From the NCBI GenBank assembly GCA_938009235.1, contig CALLIK010000002.1, positions 62,001-126,000 of the forward strand: DNA of 64,000 nucleotides, in the 5' to 3' direction. Position 1 is the first letter of the stretch, and every line of letters starts with the position of its first letter. This document shows positions 33,707-43,372 of the stretch, one piece after another. The stretch is from an uncultured Caulobacterales bacterium. Lineage in GTDB: Bacteria; Pseudomonadota; Alphaproteobacteria; Caulobacterales; Maricaulaceae. Both the position numbers and the translations under genes were made by a program. The notes beneath the pieces were generated by a model, which was not told the DNA's origin, made no database searches, and saw only the letters and a program-made list of their open reading frames with translations.

Positions 33707-34855
33707 ATGTCTTTACGCTCTCGCCTCGCGCCACATATCGCTTCACGTCTTTTGAGCCAAAGCCGTTTGGAACAACAACGCGCGAAAATTGAACGCAAAA
33801 GAGCGCAGTCTGGCGCGGCGCATGTGTTGGAAGTCTTCCATGACCCGAGTGATCCTTATTCGGGGATGTTGGTTCAGGTTTTGCCTGATTTGGCGGCGCG
33901 CTATAGGGTGGATATCCGCACGCATATCATCAGCCCGCCATCCGATAGTGCTGTGCCTGAGCGGGGTTTGCTTGCCGCCTATGCGCGGACGGATGCGGAG
34001 CGGTTGGCGCGGAAGGCAGGGATAGAGTTTGCGTGTGAACCTGCTGCGGCTGTTGGGGACACTGCTGAGGCTGATGCGCGCCTAGCGGAGTTAGGGCATT
34101 ACCAAGGCGGAATGATCTATTATGGCGGCGAGTGGTATTGGGGGATCGATCGCCTGCACTATCTGGAAGACAGATTAACCGCGTTAGGTCTGCGTAGTGG
34201 TGGCGCGGATACCCACGTTTTCACACCCCCAAATGTTCCACGTAGAACAGCGAATGAAACGCCTAAAACGGGCATAGATCTACATTGGTATTTCTCATTC
34301 CGCTCGCCCTATTCCGCGATTTCCGTCGACCGAATTTCAGCACTCGCAGATGTCTATGGCGCGAATTTGAAGCTCCGTTTCGTCCTACCTATGGTTATGC
34401 GAGGCCTGCCAATTCCTGCGACCAAGAAACGCTATATTCCGCGAGATACCGCGCGGGAAGCGCATCGTCTTGGTGTGCCATTCGGGAAAATTTGCGACCC
34501 AGTTGGAAAACCTGTTGAGCGGGGATATGCTGTTTTACATTGGGCCATCGCGCAAGATCGCGGGCTTGATTTCGTCCGCAGTTTCTTCACAGCGGTTTGG
34601 TCACAAGGCGTGGATGCGGGCCCGGATAAAGGCTTCCGGCGTATTGTTGAAATGGCAGGGCTCAATTGGGCGGATGCGAAACTGGCTTTGAATAATAATG
34701 ATTGGCGAGCCGCCGCAGAAGTGAACCGATCAGAGATGATGGACCGCGGCATTTGGGGCGTTCCAAGCTTTCGCATAAATGACGATATTGTCTGGGGGCA
34801 AGACAGGATTTGGGCTGTCGAAGACTCCCTGCAGTCTCTAGGTAAATCAGAGTGA
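33707..34855 (+). CDS. Two-domain DsbA-fold protein, HCCA isomerase-like
   Basis: Two thioredoxin-like domains are seen. The first (about 40-180) starts LEVFHDPSDPYSGML; the second (about 190-380) starts LHWYFSFRSPYSAISV and ends GIWGVPSFRINDDIVWGQDRI, the pattern of 2-hydroxychromene-2-carboxylate isomerase and kappa-class GST. Ser replaces the CxxC nucleophile, as in isomerases. ATG 33707 is preferred over an upstream GTG at 33692. It is divergent from the monooxygenase, so both may act in aromatic metabolism; the isomerase activity is inferred. Confidence 0.8.
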   Translation: MSLRSRLAPHIASRLLSQSRLEQQRAKIERKRAQSGAAHVLEVFHDPSDPYSGMLVQVLPDLAARYRVDIRTHIISPPSDSAVPERGLLAAYARTDAERLARKAGIEFACEPAAAVGDTAEADARLAELGHYQGGMIYYGGEWYWGIDRLHYLEDRLTALGLRSGGADTHVFTPPNVPRRTANETPKTGIDLHWYFSFRSPYSAISVDRISALADVYGANLKLRFVLPMVMRGLPIPATKKRYIPRDTAREAHRLGVPFGKICDPVGKPVERGYAVLHWAIAQDRGLDFVRSFFTAVWSQGVDAGPDKGFRRIVEMAGLNWADAKLALNNNDWRAAAEVNRSEMMDRGIWGVPSFRINDDIVWGQDRIWAVEDSLQSLGKSE

Positions 34856-35075
34856 ACTTCGTGTTAATGACGGATCTCAGTTGTAGGTATTGTATGAGCT
34901 ATCGTGGTTATAGCGCCTCGATCGCCTGTTTGCTAGGCGAAGCCATGATAACAAAGCTCTCAATCCGTCCACTACAACTAACAGGGTCGCGGCGTCACAA
35001 TCAATATTGACTCGACAACAATTTTGTAAATCACGTAAAAATTGAGTTGCAAGGACTTACCCTGAACACCATCTC

Positions 35076-35810
35076 GTGAAGATTACACACCCAACAGGAC
35101 TTACCGTTATTTCTAAAGCTTCCCCCATCAAAGAAACTGATCTCTATGCGCCCGTCAAAGCGCATTTTGTCGCCTTAGGTTATGAGGTGAAAGGCGAAGT
35201 TGGCGCAGCCGATATGGTCGCAATGCCACGGGCGCAAGACGACACAGAGCCCGTCATTATTGAGCTTAAAACGGGGTTTACACTCTCGCTTTTCCATCAA
35301 GCCATCAACCGCCAGTCCATGACGGATCAGGTCTATATCGCGGTGCCTCGTAAAACAGGGAAAGCGGCCCTTGTGGCTATTCGTAGGAATAAAATGTTGA
35401 GCCGGCGGTTGGGTATAGGCTTGATAACGGTTCGTCTCTCAGATGGACACATTACCGTACATTGCGAGCCAAAGCCCTTCACTCCACGTAAAATAAAAGC
35501 ACGAAAAACCAAACTTCTCTCCGAATTTGAAAGTCGCCACGGTGACCCAAATAAAGGCGGGATGACATCTGAAGGCTTAATGACATCCTATCGCCAAGGC
35601 GCTCTGCGCTGCGCCAAAGTCTTACATGACGAAGGGGCCTGTAAGGCCTCTTATGTCGCCAAAATGGCAGGCTTCGAAAAAGCGCGGAACTTAATGGCGT
35701 CTAACCATTATGGTTGGTTCGAGAAAATAGACCGAGGCGTCTACGGCCTCAGCGCAGCAGGGGCGAAAGCTTTAGAGGACCATGCAGACACAGTGACATC
35801 TATGATGTGA
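35076..35810 (+). CDS. DUF2161 family PD-(D/E)XK-like protein
   Basis: The 244-residue protein starts at GTG. Residues 20-75 contain LYAPVKAHFVALGYEVKGEVGAADMVAM and then PVIIELKTG, matching the D...ExK core of PD-(D/E)XK nucleases (Asp in GAADM, Glu and Lys in IELKTG). The C-terminal part holds a winged-helix-like region ending GVYGLSAAGAKALEDH. DUF2161 proteins are annotated as putative phosphodiesterases, with no known biological role. It stands alone between two spacers of about 200 bp. Confidence 0.82.
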   Translation: MKITHPTGLTVISKASPIKETDLYAPVKAHFVALGYEVKGEVGAADMVAMPRAQDDTEPVIIELKTGFTLSLFHQAINRQSMTDQVYIAVPRKTGKAALVAIRRNKMLSRRLGIGLITVRLSDGHITVHCEPKPFTPRKIKARKTKLLSEFESRHGDPNKGGMTSEGLMTSYRQGALRCAKVLHDEGACKASYVAKMAGFEKARNLMASNHYGWFEKIDRGVYGLSAAGAKALEDHADTVTSMM

Positions 35811-35997
35811 GCAGTCTCGAGAGGCTTACGTCACACATATTCAAGGGCAAAAGGAGACATTCATGAGGTCCACTACAGATATGCCTGCCTTCTGTCTAAA
35901 AACTTGCATTTTTTTACAATATCTTAACCGCAATCAAAAAGGCTCTAACCTAGGGGTGTCAATGAGTTGAAATTAGCTAAATCTACGGTGAAACCGC

Positions 35998-38699
35998 ATG
36001 AAACACTTAAATAAGAACATGTTACGTGTGGCGACCGCCAGCTTGTTTTTAACGGCCTGTGGTGGCTCTGGGATTGAAAATACAGTCACAGCCCAAACTC
36101 CAGTGACGCCACTTGTTCCCTCCGTTACAACAACATTGACAGGGCAAGTGACACTCTCCGGCAGCACAGCTGAATGTATAATCATCGCTCAGAGCTTGTC
36201 AGGAGACCCTATTAATGACGGAGCGCGTTCAGATCAATCTGGCGCCTTTACTTTGGATTTGGGCACATACAACGCTGACCTGCTCCTCACGGCCTCAGAC
36301 TGCACTTATACTGATGCGATTACAAACAGCAGCGTCGCGATTGACGGCGTATTTCGATCATTTGTTATTCAGAGTGATTTCAATACTGCAAACGCCGCTA
36401 ATGTTATAACCGCACAAATTACGCCATTCACAGAATTAGCGCTACGCCACGCAGAATCGATAGACACTAGCGCAACACTCACGAGCGCAACACTCTCGCA
36501 AGTCGACGCTTTATTCTCTTCTACATTCGAGCGCTTGAATTTCGCCTACAGAAACACATCACCTGTGCTAGCAACTGACACGGCATCCCTCACCGCTAAC
36601 CAAGCATCTCGTGATTACGGCCTCGCTTTAGCGGCTCTTTCAGGCGCTGGTGATATAACAGGCGTTTTAGACGGATTGACGCAGGATTTATCGTCTCAGG
36701 GCGTAGGTCTAACTGAGGCGGAATTATCTGCCTTCCTTTTGGATGACCTTAAGGATGGCGCGGCCGCCTTTGAAATGACCGGACAAAATATGTCGGGCGA
36801 TTCAAGTATCAACCTCATTTTATCGAGCTTTGTAGGCGACGGCGATGCCTCACCGGCTAGCACGTCTGCCCCCGTCGCGAGTGTCGATAATTTCATTGTG
36901 AATGTCGAATCCGCATCCTCACCAAACCGCACTGTAGCTTGGGAGACATTGTTTTCAGACGCTGATAGCCCTGACGGATCTTTGGAATATGTTATTCTTG
37001 GAGACATTTGTGGCAACAGCGCAGACACATCTTCAAGCCTGACTTTAGCCTGTAATATACCTGGTTCTTATTCGTTTTTTGTTGCTGCCATAGACCCTGA
37101 CGGCAATGTGACCGTCATTCCTGCGACGGCGAATATAAATTTACCGCTGACAGACACTCAAGCGTCTTCGTTTTTAATATCATCGACATTCGGACCAACG
37201 CTGGACACGATTGAAGATTTTGAGAGCCAAGGTTATTCAGACTGGTTTCAGACGCAATTTAACTTGCCTATAAATTCCATTCTTGATGGAATGGTTCTAC
37301 CCTTCGTAGATACATCAACATCTAAATGGGAAACTGTCCCGCGTGAGAGATGGTATGAACGGGCCGTTTTGGCGATGATCAATTACGCCAGCGGGCCGCT
37401 TTTGCGCTCTCCCAAATATTCGTGATCTCAACGGCACCCAGGGATTTGACGTTCAAATCTCAACTTCATGCGCGTTATATGGATATCATGCAGGAAGGCG
37501 CTTTTGGAAACTATCGCGACCTGATGGAAGACATCACTTACAGTCCCTTAATGGGCACTTGGCTCACATATATCGGAAATGAGAAGGCGGACTCGACTAC
37601 GGGCGGCGTTCCAGATGAAAATTATGCCCGCGAAGTGATGCAGCTTTTCACAATTGGTCTCATTGAGCTGAACCAAGACGGCACGCCTAAACTTGATTCC
37701 GACGGGCAGGAAATCGAGGTTTACTCGAATGATGACATAACAGAATTAGCGAAAGTCTTCACAGGGCTGTGGTGGGCAGATACAGAATTTGGTGTTAGCT
37801 TGGGACGACCTGCAATTCCTGAAATTGATGTTCTGCCTATGGAGATGACCGAGTCGCAGCATTCACCGTTTTCTAAATCTTTCTTGGGCGAAACAGTTCC
37901 TGAGGGACTGCCCGGTGACCAGTCAATTTCTATGGCGCTCGACATCCTCTTTGAACATCCTAATCTTGCGCCATTTGTATCTAAGCAGCTGATCCAACGC
38001 ATGACGACAAGTAACCCATCGCCAGCTTATGTTCGGCGTGTGGTAGAGGTGTTTGAAACTGGACTATATACTCTGCCTGATGGGCAAATTGTTGGCACGG
38101 GTGTCCGAGGCGATCTTGCGCCAGTTTGGGCCGCCATATTACTCGATAATGAAGCCATCGATGAGACTAGAGACGAAGATAAGACATTCGGGAAATTGCG
38201 TGAACCGATTATAAGATTCGTACATTGGGCGCGTTATGCAAATGTTTCCGCTGTCGAAGTCACGAATTCCCCTCCTGTTGTTAATGGGGCAACCACAGCC
38301 TCATTAGGTCAGACCCCATATAGGTCTTCATCCGTATTTAACTTCTATCGTCCGGGCTTTGTTGCTGGCGGATCAGAAACTGCGGCGGCAGGGCTTGTGT
38401 CTCCTGAGATGCAAATCACCCACACCGCGACAGCGATTACATATGCGAATTTCATGGCAAATTATGTTTTCCAAAAAAGCACCAAGGTCTGGGGCGGGGA
38501 TTATGCAGGCCCCTTAGCTGTCTCTGGCGACACAGAGGCCGTGATTGAGTATTTGGACCTTGTACTGACGGCGGGACGTATGAGCGAGGCGACGCGGGAA
38601 CGTGTGCGTGAAACTTATGAGTCCGTCGACCCAGAAGACGGTATTAAGCTCGCGACACAGCTCATCGTTATGTCCCCTGAATATACCACACAGCATTAG
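35998..38699 (+). pseudogene. DUF1800 family lipoprotein gene with a one-base frameshift
   Basis: The gene reads as one protein of about 900 residues if one G is restored. The first frame (from ATG 35998, lipobox LTACGG) ends in WYERAVLA and then drifts to a stop at 37425. The family segment DQLRQRAAFALSQIFVIS continues in the next frame from 37371, and 37422-38699 supplies the rest (EGAFGNYRDLMEDITYSP, NYAREVMQLFTIGL). The break is at TTTTGGCGATGATC (37367-37380), where TTGGGC would be expected. DUF1800 proteins are exported, of unknown function, and pair with DUF1501, as here. Either a real inactivation or a sequencing error; a slippery site was not evident. Confidence 0.88.
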
Positions 38700-38713
38700 G
38701 TTAGGTAATTACC

Positions 38714-40117
38714 ATGACAATTAATCGACGTAAATTTATTCGTAATGTTGGTGCCTTCGGTGCCGCCAGTGGCTTTGCTGCTAATTTGGGGTCTTTTAAC
38801 GCCTTTGCCGCTGATACGAGTGACTATAAAGCCCTCGTCTGCGTCTTCCTCTTTGGCGCAATGGATGGGCATGACACTGTCATTCCTTATGATGTGGAGT
38901 CTTATAATCAGTACGAAGGCATACGAGGTCGCCTGATTTCAGATTTAGATAATTCGACAGAAGGATATTCGCCTCGTCGCCGAGACAACCTTTTAGAACT
39001 GGCTGGTAATGGATCGAGTATTGACGGTCGAACCTTTGCATTTCCTGAAGAGTTTAGGCCTCTACATGAGCTTTACGCACAAGGTGACTTGGCCGTCGTT
39101 GGCAATGTTGGCCCGATTGTTGAGCCTATAACGCGGGCGACCTTCGAGAGTGGAAGCGCACGGCGTCCCCCTCGGTTGTTTTCACATAATGACCAACAAT
39201 CAATATGGCAGGCCTCTCAGCCAGAAGGCGCTCGGGCAGGATGGGGCGGACGTTTCGCTGATATCGTTGAGGCGGCAGGCGCAAATTCAAATTCGACCTT
39301 TACATCGGTTTCTGCGGCAGGCCCGCGAGTCTTTCTCCAGGGCGAAAACATACAGCCTTTTCAGATTTCTTCATCTGGGGCTCAAAGCGTAGATTTCTTG
39401 GATGTTAATGCTCATCTGAACTCATCGGTCTTTCCCGCTCATTACCGCGACGCCTTGCTAAATGCGAATGGCGCAACCAGTAATTTATTTGGAACCGACT
39501 TTGCCAATGTAAACCGCGCCGCACTTGAAGCGAATGAACTTCTAACGGCTCAATTTGCAATGCCCGGCGATCCAGTAACACAAATGCCAAATTCATCCTT
39601 AGGGTCGCAGTTAGGCGTTATTGCAAGGCTCATTGCACGAAATGCTAATTTTGGTGTGAAGCGCCAAGTATTCTTTGTTGGGACGGGCGGATTTGATACC
39701 CATGCTAATCAACCAACTGAATTGCCCGGACTTCAGGCTGACATCGCGGATTCTATGCGCGCCTTTCATGATTCAATGGTCGAGCTTGGTTTATCTGATA
39801 AAGTAACGTCATTTACAGCGTCTGACTTTGGTCGCACGCTCACCAGAAGCGGTAGCGGAACAGACCATGGCTGGGGTAACCATCACTTTGTAATGGGCGG
39901 GGCTGTCAATGGTGGCCGAATTTTAGGCAATATACCGCCCCCAGAATTTGAGCATGATTATGATGCTGGACAAGGACGCCTCATTCCACAAATCGCGGTA
40001 GACCAATATGCCGCTAGCCTTGGGCAGTGGTTTGGCCTCAGTGATAGCGAAGTTTTAGAGGCGTTACCTGGATTTGGAAACTTTGATCCAACAGCCTTGA
40101 GTAATCTCTTCAACTAA
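38714..40117 (+). CDS. DUF1501 family Tat-exported protein
   Basis: The 467-residue precursor has a Tat-like signal (NRRKFIRNVGAFGAASGFAA, cleaved near AFA). It then shows the DUF1501 sulfatase-like fold: LVCVFLFGAMDGHDTVIPYD, GGFDTHANQ and TASDFGRTLTRSGSGTDHGWGNHHFVMGG, with His and Asp residues typical of alkaline-phosphatase-superfamily metal sites. It starts 14 bp after the DUF1800 gene and forms the usual pair with it. The role of these pairs is unknown; periplasmic location is implied by the signal. Confidence 0.9.
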   Translation: MTINRRKFIRNVGAFGAASGFAANLGSFNAFAADTSDYKALVCVFLFGAMDGHDTVIPYDVESYNQYEGIRGRLISDLDNSTEGYSPRRRDNLLELAGNGSSIDGRTFAFPEEFRPLHELYAQGDLAVVGNVGPIVEPITRATFESGSARRPPRLFSHNDQQSIWQASQPEGARAGWGGRFADIVEAAGANSNSTFTSVSAAGPRVFLQGENIQPFQISSSGAQSVDFLDVNAHLNSSVFPAHYRDALLNANGATSNLFGTDFANVNRAALEANELLTAQFAMPGDPVTQMPNSSLGSQLGVIARLIARNANFGVKRQVFFVGTGGFDTHANQPTELPGLQADIADSMRAFHDSMVELGLSDKVTSFTASDFGRTLTRSGSGTDHGWGNHHFVMGGAVNGGRILGNIPPPEFEHDYDAGQGRLIPQIAVDQYAASLGQWFGLSDSEVLEALPGFGNFDPTALSNLFN

Positions 40118-40284
40118 GCGCGCCTCACAAACGTTCTTACAGATTTGAGGTCAGGTAAAAGCCTACACGCCTCGCAGTGTTGAAAGTGGGGTACCGGGGG
40201 CTTGAAGACACAAAGCTGAGTTCTTGGCCTTGTGCATAGTTTGAAATCCCCTGCTTTAACTTTTCTCAAAAGTTGCAATTTAAT

Positions 40285-40312
40285 AGACGTTACGGTGTCC
40301 ACCGTAACGTCT
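40285..40312. repeat. Perfect 13-bp palindrome with a 2-nt centre
   Basis: AGACGTTACGGTG (40285-40297) is followed by TC and CACCGTAACGTCT (40300-40312), a perfect inverted repeat. No T run follows, so a classical terminator is unlikely. It lies in the 479-bp non-coding spacer between the DUF1501 gene and an IS remnant; no gene is visible in the rest of the spacer. Confidence 0.6.
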
Positions 40313-40596
40313 GTAGACACGTCTAGATTATTTTGAGCCTAGCCCTGCAAGCGCCGTATTCTCTAGACAGTCCTTTTTTGGATAAATACCTATCTTCACC
40401 GCTGGCCAAAGCATCTCGCAATTTCGCTCTCGCTTAATATCAAACAAAGAGGTGAGCAAAGCCTCTCTTAGCTCAGGCTGAAATTTGAGGCATTTTATAT
40501 GAAGGTGGACACTGTCTAACGTCAGCGCTTGTGTCTCAGATTTAGGTCTGGGCTAAGAGAGACTTTTCGCTCATCTTCATTCTCATGGAGAGAAAG

Positions 40597-40905
40597 ATGA
40601 GACAGAGTAAATCAACGTTCGGCGAACGCATCGTCAAAGACATTAAACGTAAGACCCGAAAGCAATATTCGGCTGAGGAGAAGATCCGCATCGTTCTGGA
40701 TGGGCTCCGAGGCGAAGAAAGTATCGCTGAGTTATGCCGGATCGAAGGCATCGCTCAAGGCTTGTATTACAAGTGGTCCCAAGACTTCATGGAAGCCGGT
40801 AAAAAACGGCTCGCTGGAGACATCACCCGCCAAGCTAACACAACTGAAGTTAAAGGACTGCGCCGCGCCTTTGAGCTCCGTAAGATAACGATGTGCAGGC
40901 GCTAA
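40597..40905 (+). mobile_element. IS3-family OrfA transposase, 3'-truncated remnant
   Basis: From ATG 40597 (MRQSKSTFGERIVKDIKRK, preceded by GGAGAG) the protein carries the IS3 OrfA helix-turn-helix: KQYSAEEKIRIVLDGLRGEESIAELCRIEGIAQGLYYKW. It then loses homology after VKGLRR, where intact OrfA continues into a leucine-zipper helix. No OrfB follows. TGTCTCAGATTTAGGTCTGG at 40532 may be the left terminal repeat, but no matching right end was found. The element is therefore a dead fragment about 500 bp from tRNA-Arg. Confidence 0.8.
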
Positions 40906-41276
40906 CGCCTTCAAGACCCTCATCGTCTCCATCCCCTCTGGCGGCAAGTCAGGGATTAAGTAGGTCTGCTTTAAGGCTGTTGTTTTTATTTTAGAAGAAA
41001 AGCAGATTTTCTTTACACGCCCAAGTAACATGTAAAGAAACACGTTTTTTTACACGTTTTATGTATGTGTAAAATTTGTTGGTAAATCGTTATCGAAAAA
41101 ACAGGCTTAAAAAAGCAGAACTAAAAGGGCTTTAAACTCTCACTAAAGTTAAGCCGATTTTTTAGACGAGAAAAACCTATCTCAACGTTGAAAACCCGGC
41201 GCTGGGCGCTGCGCTAGGCACGCGAATGAGTTACCCCAAGTTAGGTCAATAAAAACAATGATTTAACGGGTGTAAA
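40906..41276. other. Non-coding AT-rich spacer between IS remnant and tRNA-Arg
   Basis: No gene is supported. The spacer contains CTTTACA (41011-41017) and TGTAAAG (41031-41037) as a perfect 7-bp inverted pair and two direct copies of ACACGTTTT at about 41041 and 41053. These could be regulatory sites or part of decayed insertion DNA. Confidence 0.5.
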
Positions 41277-41353
41277 TGGCGCACTGGGGAGGATTCGAAC
41301 CCCCGACCCCTTGATTCGTAGTCAAGTACTCTATCCAACTGAGCTACCAGTGC
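41277..41353 (-). tRNA. tRNA-Arg (anticodon ACG)
   Basis: The minus strand folds into a 77-nt cloverleaf. The acceptor GCACTGG pairs with CCAGTGC. The D-arm contains AGCTCAGTTGGATAGAG, the anticodon stem-loop is CTTGACTACGAATCAAG with anticodon ACG, and the T-arm contains GGTTCGAATCC. Discriminator G and an encoded CCA end the gene. Confidence 0.96.
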
Positions 41354-41635
41354 GTATCGCCTTGTGAGCGAGGCCGCCTTAAAGCGGAAAATGAACATGT
41401 TCGCAAGTGGTTTTTACGGCTTTTTCAGCTTCATTTGGCCATTATGGTTAATGCTGGGTTAATTGCCTCATTGAGACACGGGGCGTTAAGGGCAAGACAC
41501 ACCATGATTACCTAACGCTCTATTTCAACCTAGCTCATATAACGCAACCTTGCAGAGCCCGTTCAAATCATGAATGACTGTGCAGTCAGTAGCTGAGTTC
41601 ACGCCAGTAACTGCCCATTTAGCAAGGATCATGAT

Positions 41636-43309
41636 ATGAGCGACTTAAAGACACCTTGGTTGGCGACATATGCAAAGCTGGACATTGAAGTCCTTCCTCC
41701 TGCAGATCGAACTTTGACTGATTATTTGGAAGACCATGCAGAGGCGCGCCCTGATTCACCTGCTCTACATTATGTCTCCCGTACGTGGGGCTACGCTCAG
41801 GCGAATTTGGAAGCTAATCGACTAGCCAATGCACTCTCTAAACTTGGTATTGGGCGCGGAGATGTCGTGGGTTTGCATATGCCGAATATCCCGCAATATT
41901 ATTTTGCTCTAGCTGCACTCTCAAAACTCGGAGCCATCGGGTCGGGTGTCTCGCCCTTGCTTGCACCGCCCGAATTGGCGCATCAAATTGAAAACGCCTG
42001 CATTAAAGTTCTCTTGAGTTTTGAGCCTCTTGGACCTGCTCTTTCCGCCATAACGACACCTGAGTGTTTAGAGTCCGTCGTTATTTGCGGCGCTCGTGAT
42101 ATGTTGGATGCGCCAGACGTTATATTACCTAAATTATCACATGGCATCTCGGTCGCCTTTACGTCGATGATTGCCGGCATGTCGGATGAGTTCGAAACCG
42201 TCACAGTCCAACCTGATGACACATTTATGATTCAATATACGGGCGGAACAACTGGCCCGCCAAAGGGCGCTATGCTGTCGCATCGAACCCTTATGCACAA
42301 TCCCATTCAAACGCTCGCGCTCGCGCCCAAGGTGAATATAGGTGACGAAATTTTTGTCTCGGCCTTCCCACTCTTTCATATTGCTGGGTTTTGTTTTTGC
42401 ATGATGAGCTTTGTGACAGGCGGGTCCTATGAGTGCTTGCCAGACCCGAGAGATACAGACCGCATCTGCGATGCGCTGCAAACCCGTCCGCCTACGCGCA
42501 TGGCGGCTGTCCCCGCTCTATATGATATGTTGGTCGCCACGCCTAAGTTTAAGGACGTCGATTTCTCTCGGTTAGTTATGGCCTGCACAGGGGCCGCGCC
42601 GATGACACAAACCACCCAATCGTCCGTCACCAATATCATTGGCAAGTCAGTAATGTCCGACATATTTGGTATGACGGAGACAGGCCCTTGTCATACCTCA
42701 AACCCAGTGATTGCCCCAAAGGCAGGATCTGTTGGCATCCCTTGCGCAGGCGCAAAAATCCGTATTCGTGATGTGGAAACAGGTACAAAAGACATGCCAT
42801 TTGGAGAGCCTGGCGAAATTTGTTCGGCAGGTCCCCAGCTCATGAAAGGCTACCTTGATCTACCAGAAGAAAGCGCGCGCGCCATTCGCTTGATTGACGG
42901 CGAACGCTGGATGTTCACTGGGGATGTCGGTTATATGGATGAGGACGGATATGTCTTCCTCTGTGATCGCGCCAAAGATATGTTAGTTGTCGGGGGCTTC
43001 AAAGTTTTCTCTGTTGAAGTCGAAGACAAATTATCCGGTCTACCAATGATCGCCAGCTCTGCGGTTATTGGAACACCCGATACGCGGCGTCTTGGCAATG
43101 ATATTGTCAATTTATACGTGACTCTGAAACCCGAGTATCAAACGCGGGACGAGGAAGAAGTGCGCACAGAATTAGTGGGTTGGATTCGAGAGAATATGGC
43201 AGCTTATAAAGTGCCAAAGCGCATTATATTCTTAGATGAAATCCCGCTCACACCTGTCGGGAAAATAGACAAGAAAAAACTCCGCGTCGCCGCACTAAAA
43301 TCCGCCTAA
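41636..43309 (+). CDS. AMP-forming acyl-CoA ligase
   Basis: This 557-residue member of the adenylate-forming family has the P-loop-like YTGGTTGPPKGAMLSH, the adenine motif DIFGMTETG, the hinge region MFTGDVGYMDEDGYVFLCDRAKDMLVVGGFKV and the catalytic Lys in TPVGKIDKKKL. It activates a carboxylic acid to its acyl-CoA via acyl-AMP. Medium- or long-chain fatty acids are likely but not proven. It starts shortly after AGGATC at 41624. Nearby enoyl-CoA hydratase and thioesterase genes fit fatty-acid metabolism, though they are not in one operon. Confidence 0.9.
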   Translation: MSDLKTPWLATYAKLDIEVLPPADRTLTDYLEDHAEARPDSPALHYVSRTWGYAQANLEANRLANALSKLGIGRGDVVGLHMPNIPQYYFALAALSKLGAIGSGVSPLLAPPELAHQIENACIKVLLSFEPLGPALSAITTPECLESVVICGARDMLDAPDVILPKLSHGISVAFTSMIAGMSDEFETVTVQPDDTFMIQYTGGTTGPPKGAMLSHRTLMHNPIQTLALAPKVNIGDEIFVSAFPLFHIAGFCFCMMSFVTGGSYECLPDPRDTDRICDALQTRPPTRMAAVPALYDMLVATPKFKDVDFSRLVMACTGAAPMTQTTQSSVTNIIGKSVMSDIFGMTETGPCHTSNPVIAPKAGSVGIPCAGAKIRIRDVETGTKDMPFGEPGEICSAGPQLMKGYLDLPEESARAIRLIDGERWMFTGDVGYMDEDGYVFLCDRAKDMLVVGGFKVFSVEVEDKLSGLPMIASSAVIGTPDTRRLGNDIVNLYVTLKPEYQTRDEEEVRTELVGWIRENMAAYKVPKRIIFLDEIPLTPVGKIDKKKLRVAALKSA

Positions 43310-43372
43310 TAAGTGAGAGTAATAATAATAACCATCTACTCTCGGGCTTACATGTCAAGTTTAGACTAACGC

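Noticed and set aside
37367-37380. Programmed -1 frameshift in the DUF1800 gene
   Set aside because: The codons at the junction (GTT TTG) do not form an X-XXY-YYZ slippery site that would re-pair after a -1 slip, and I saw no stimulating stem. A deletion or sequencing error is simpler.
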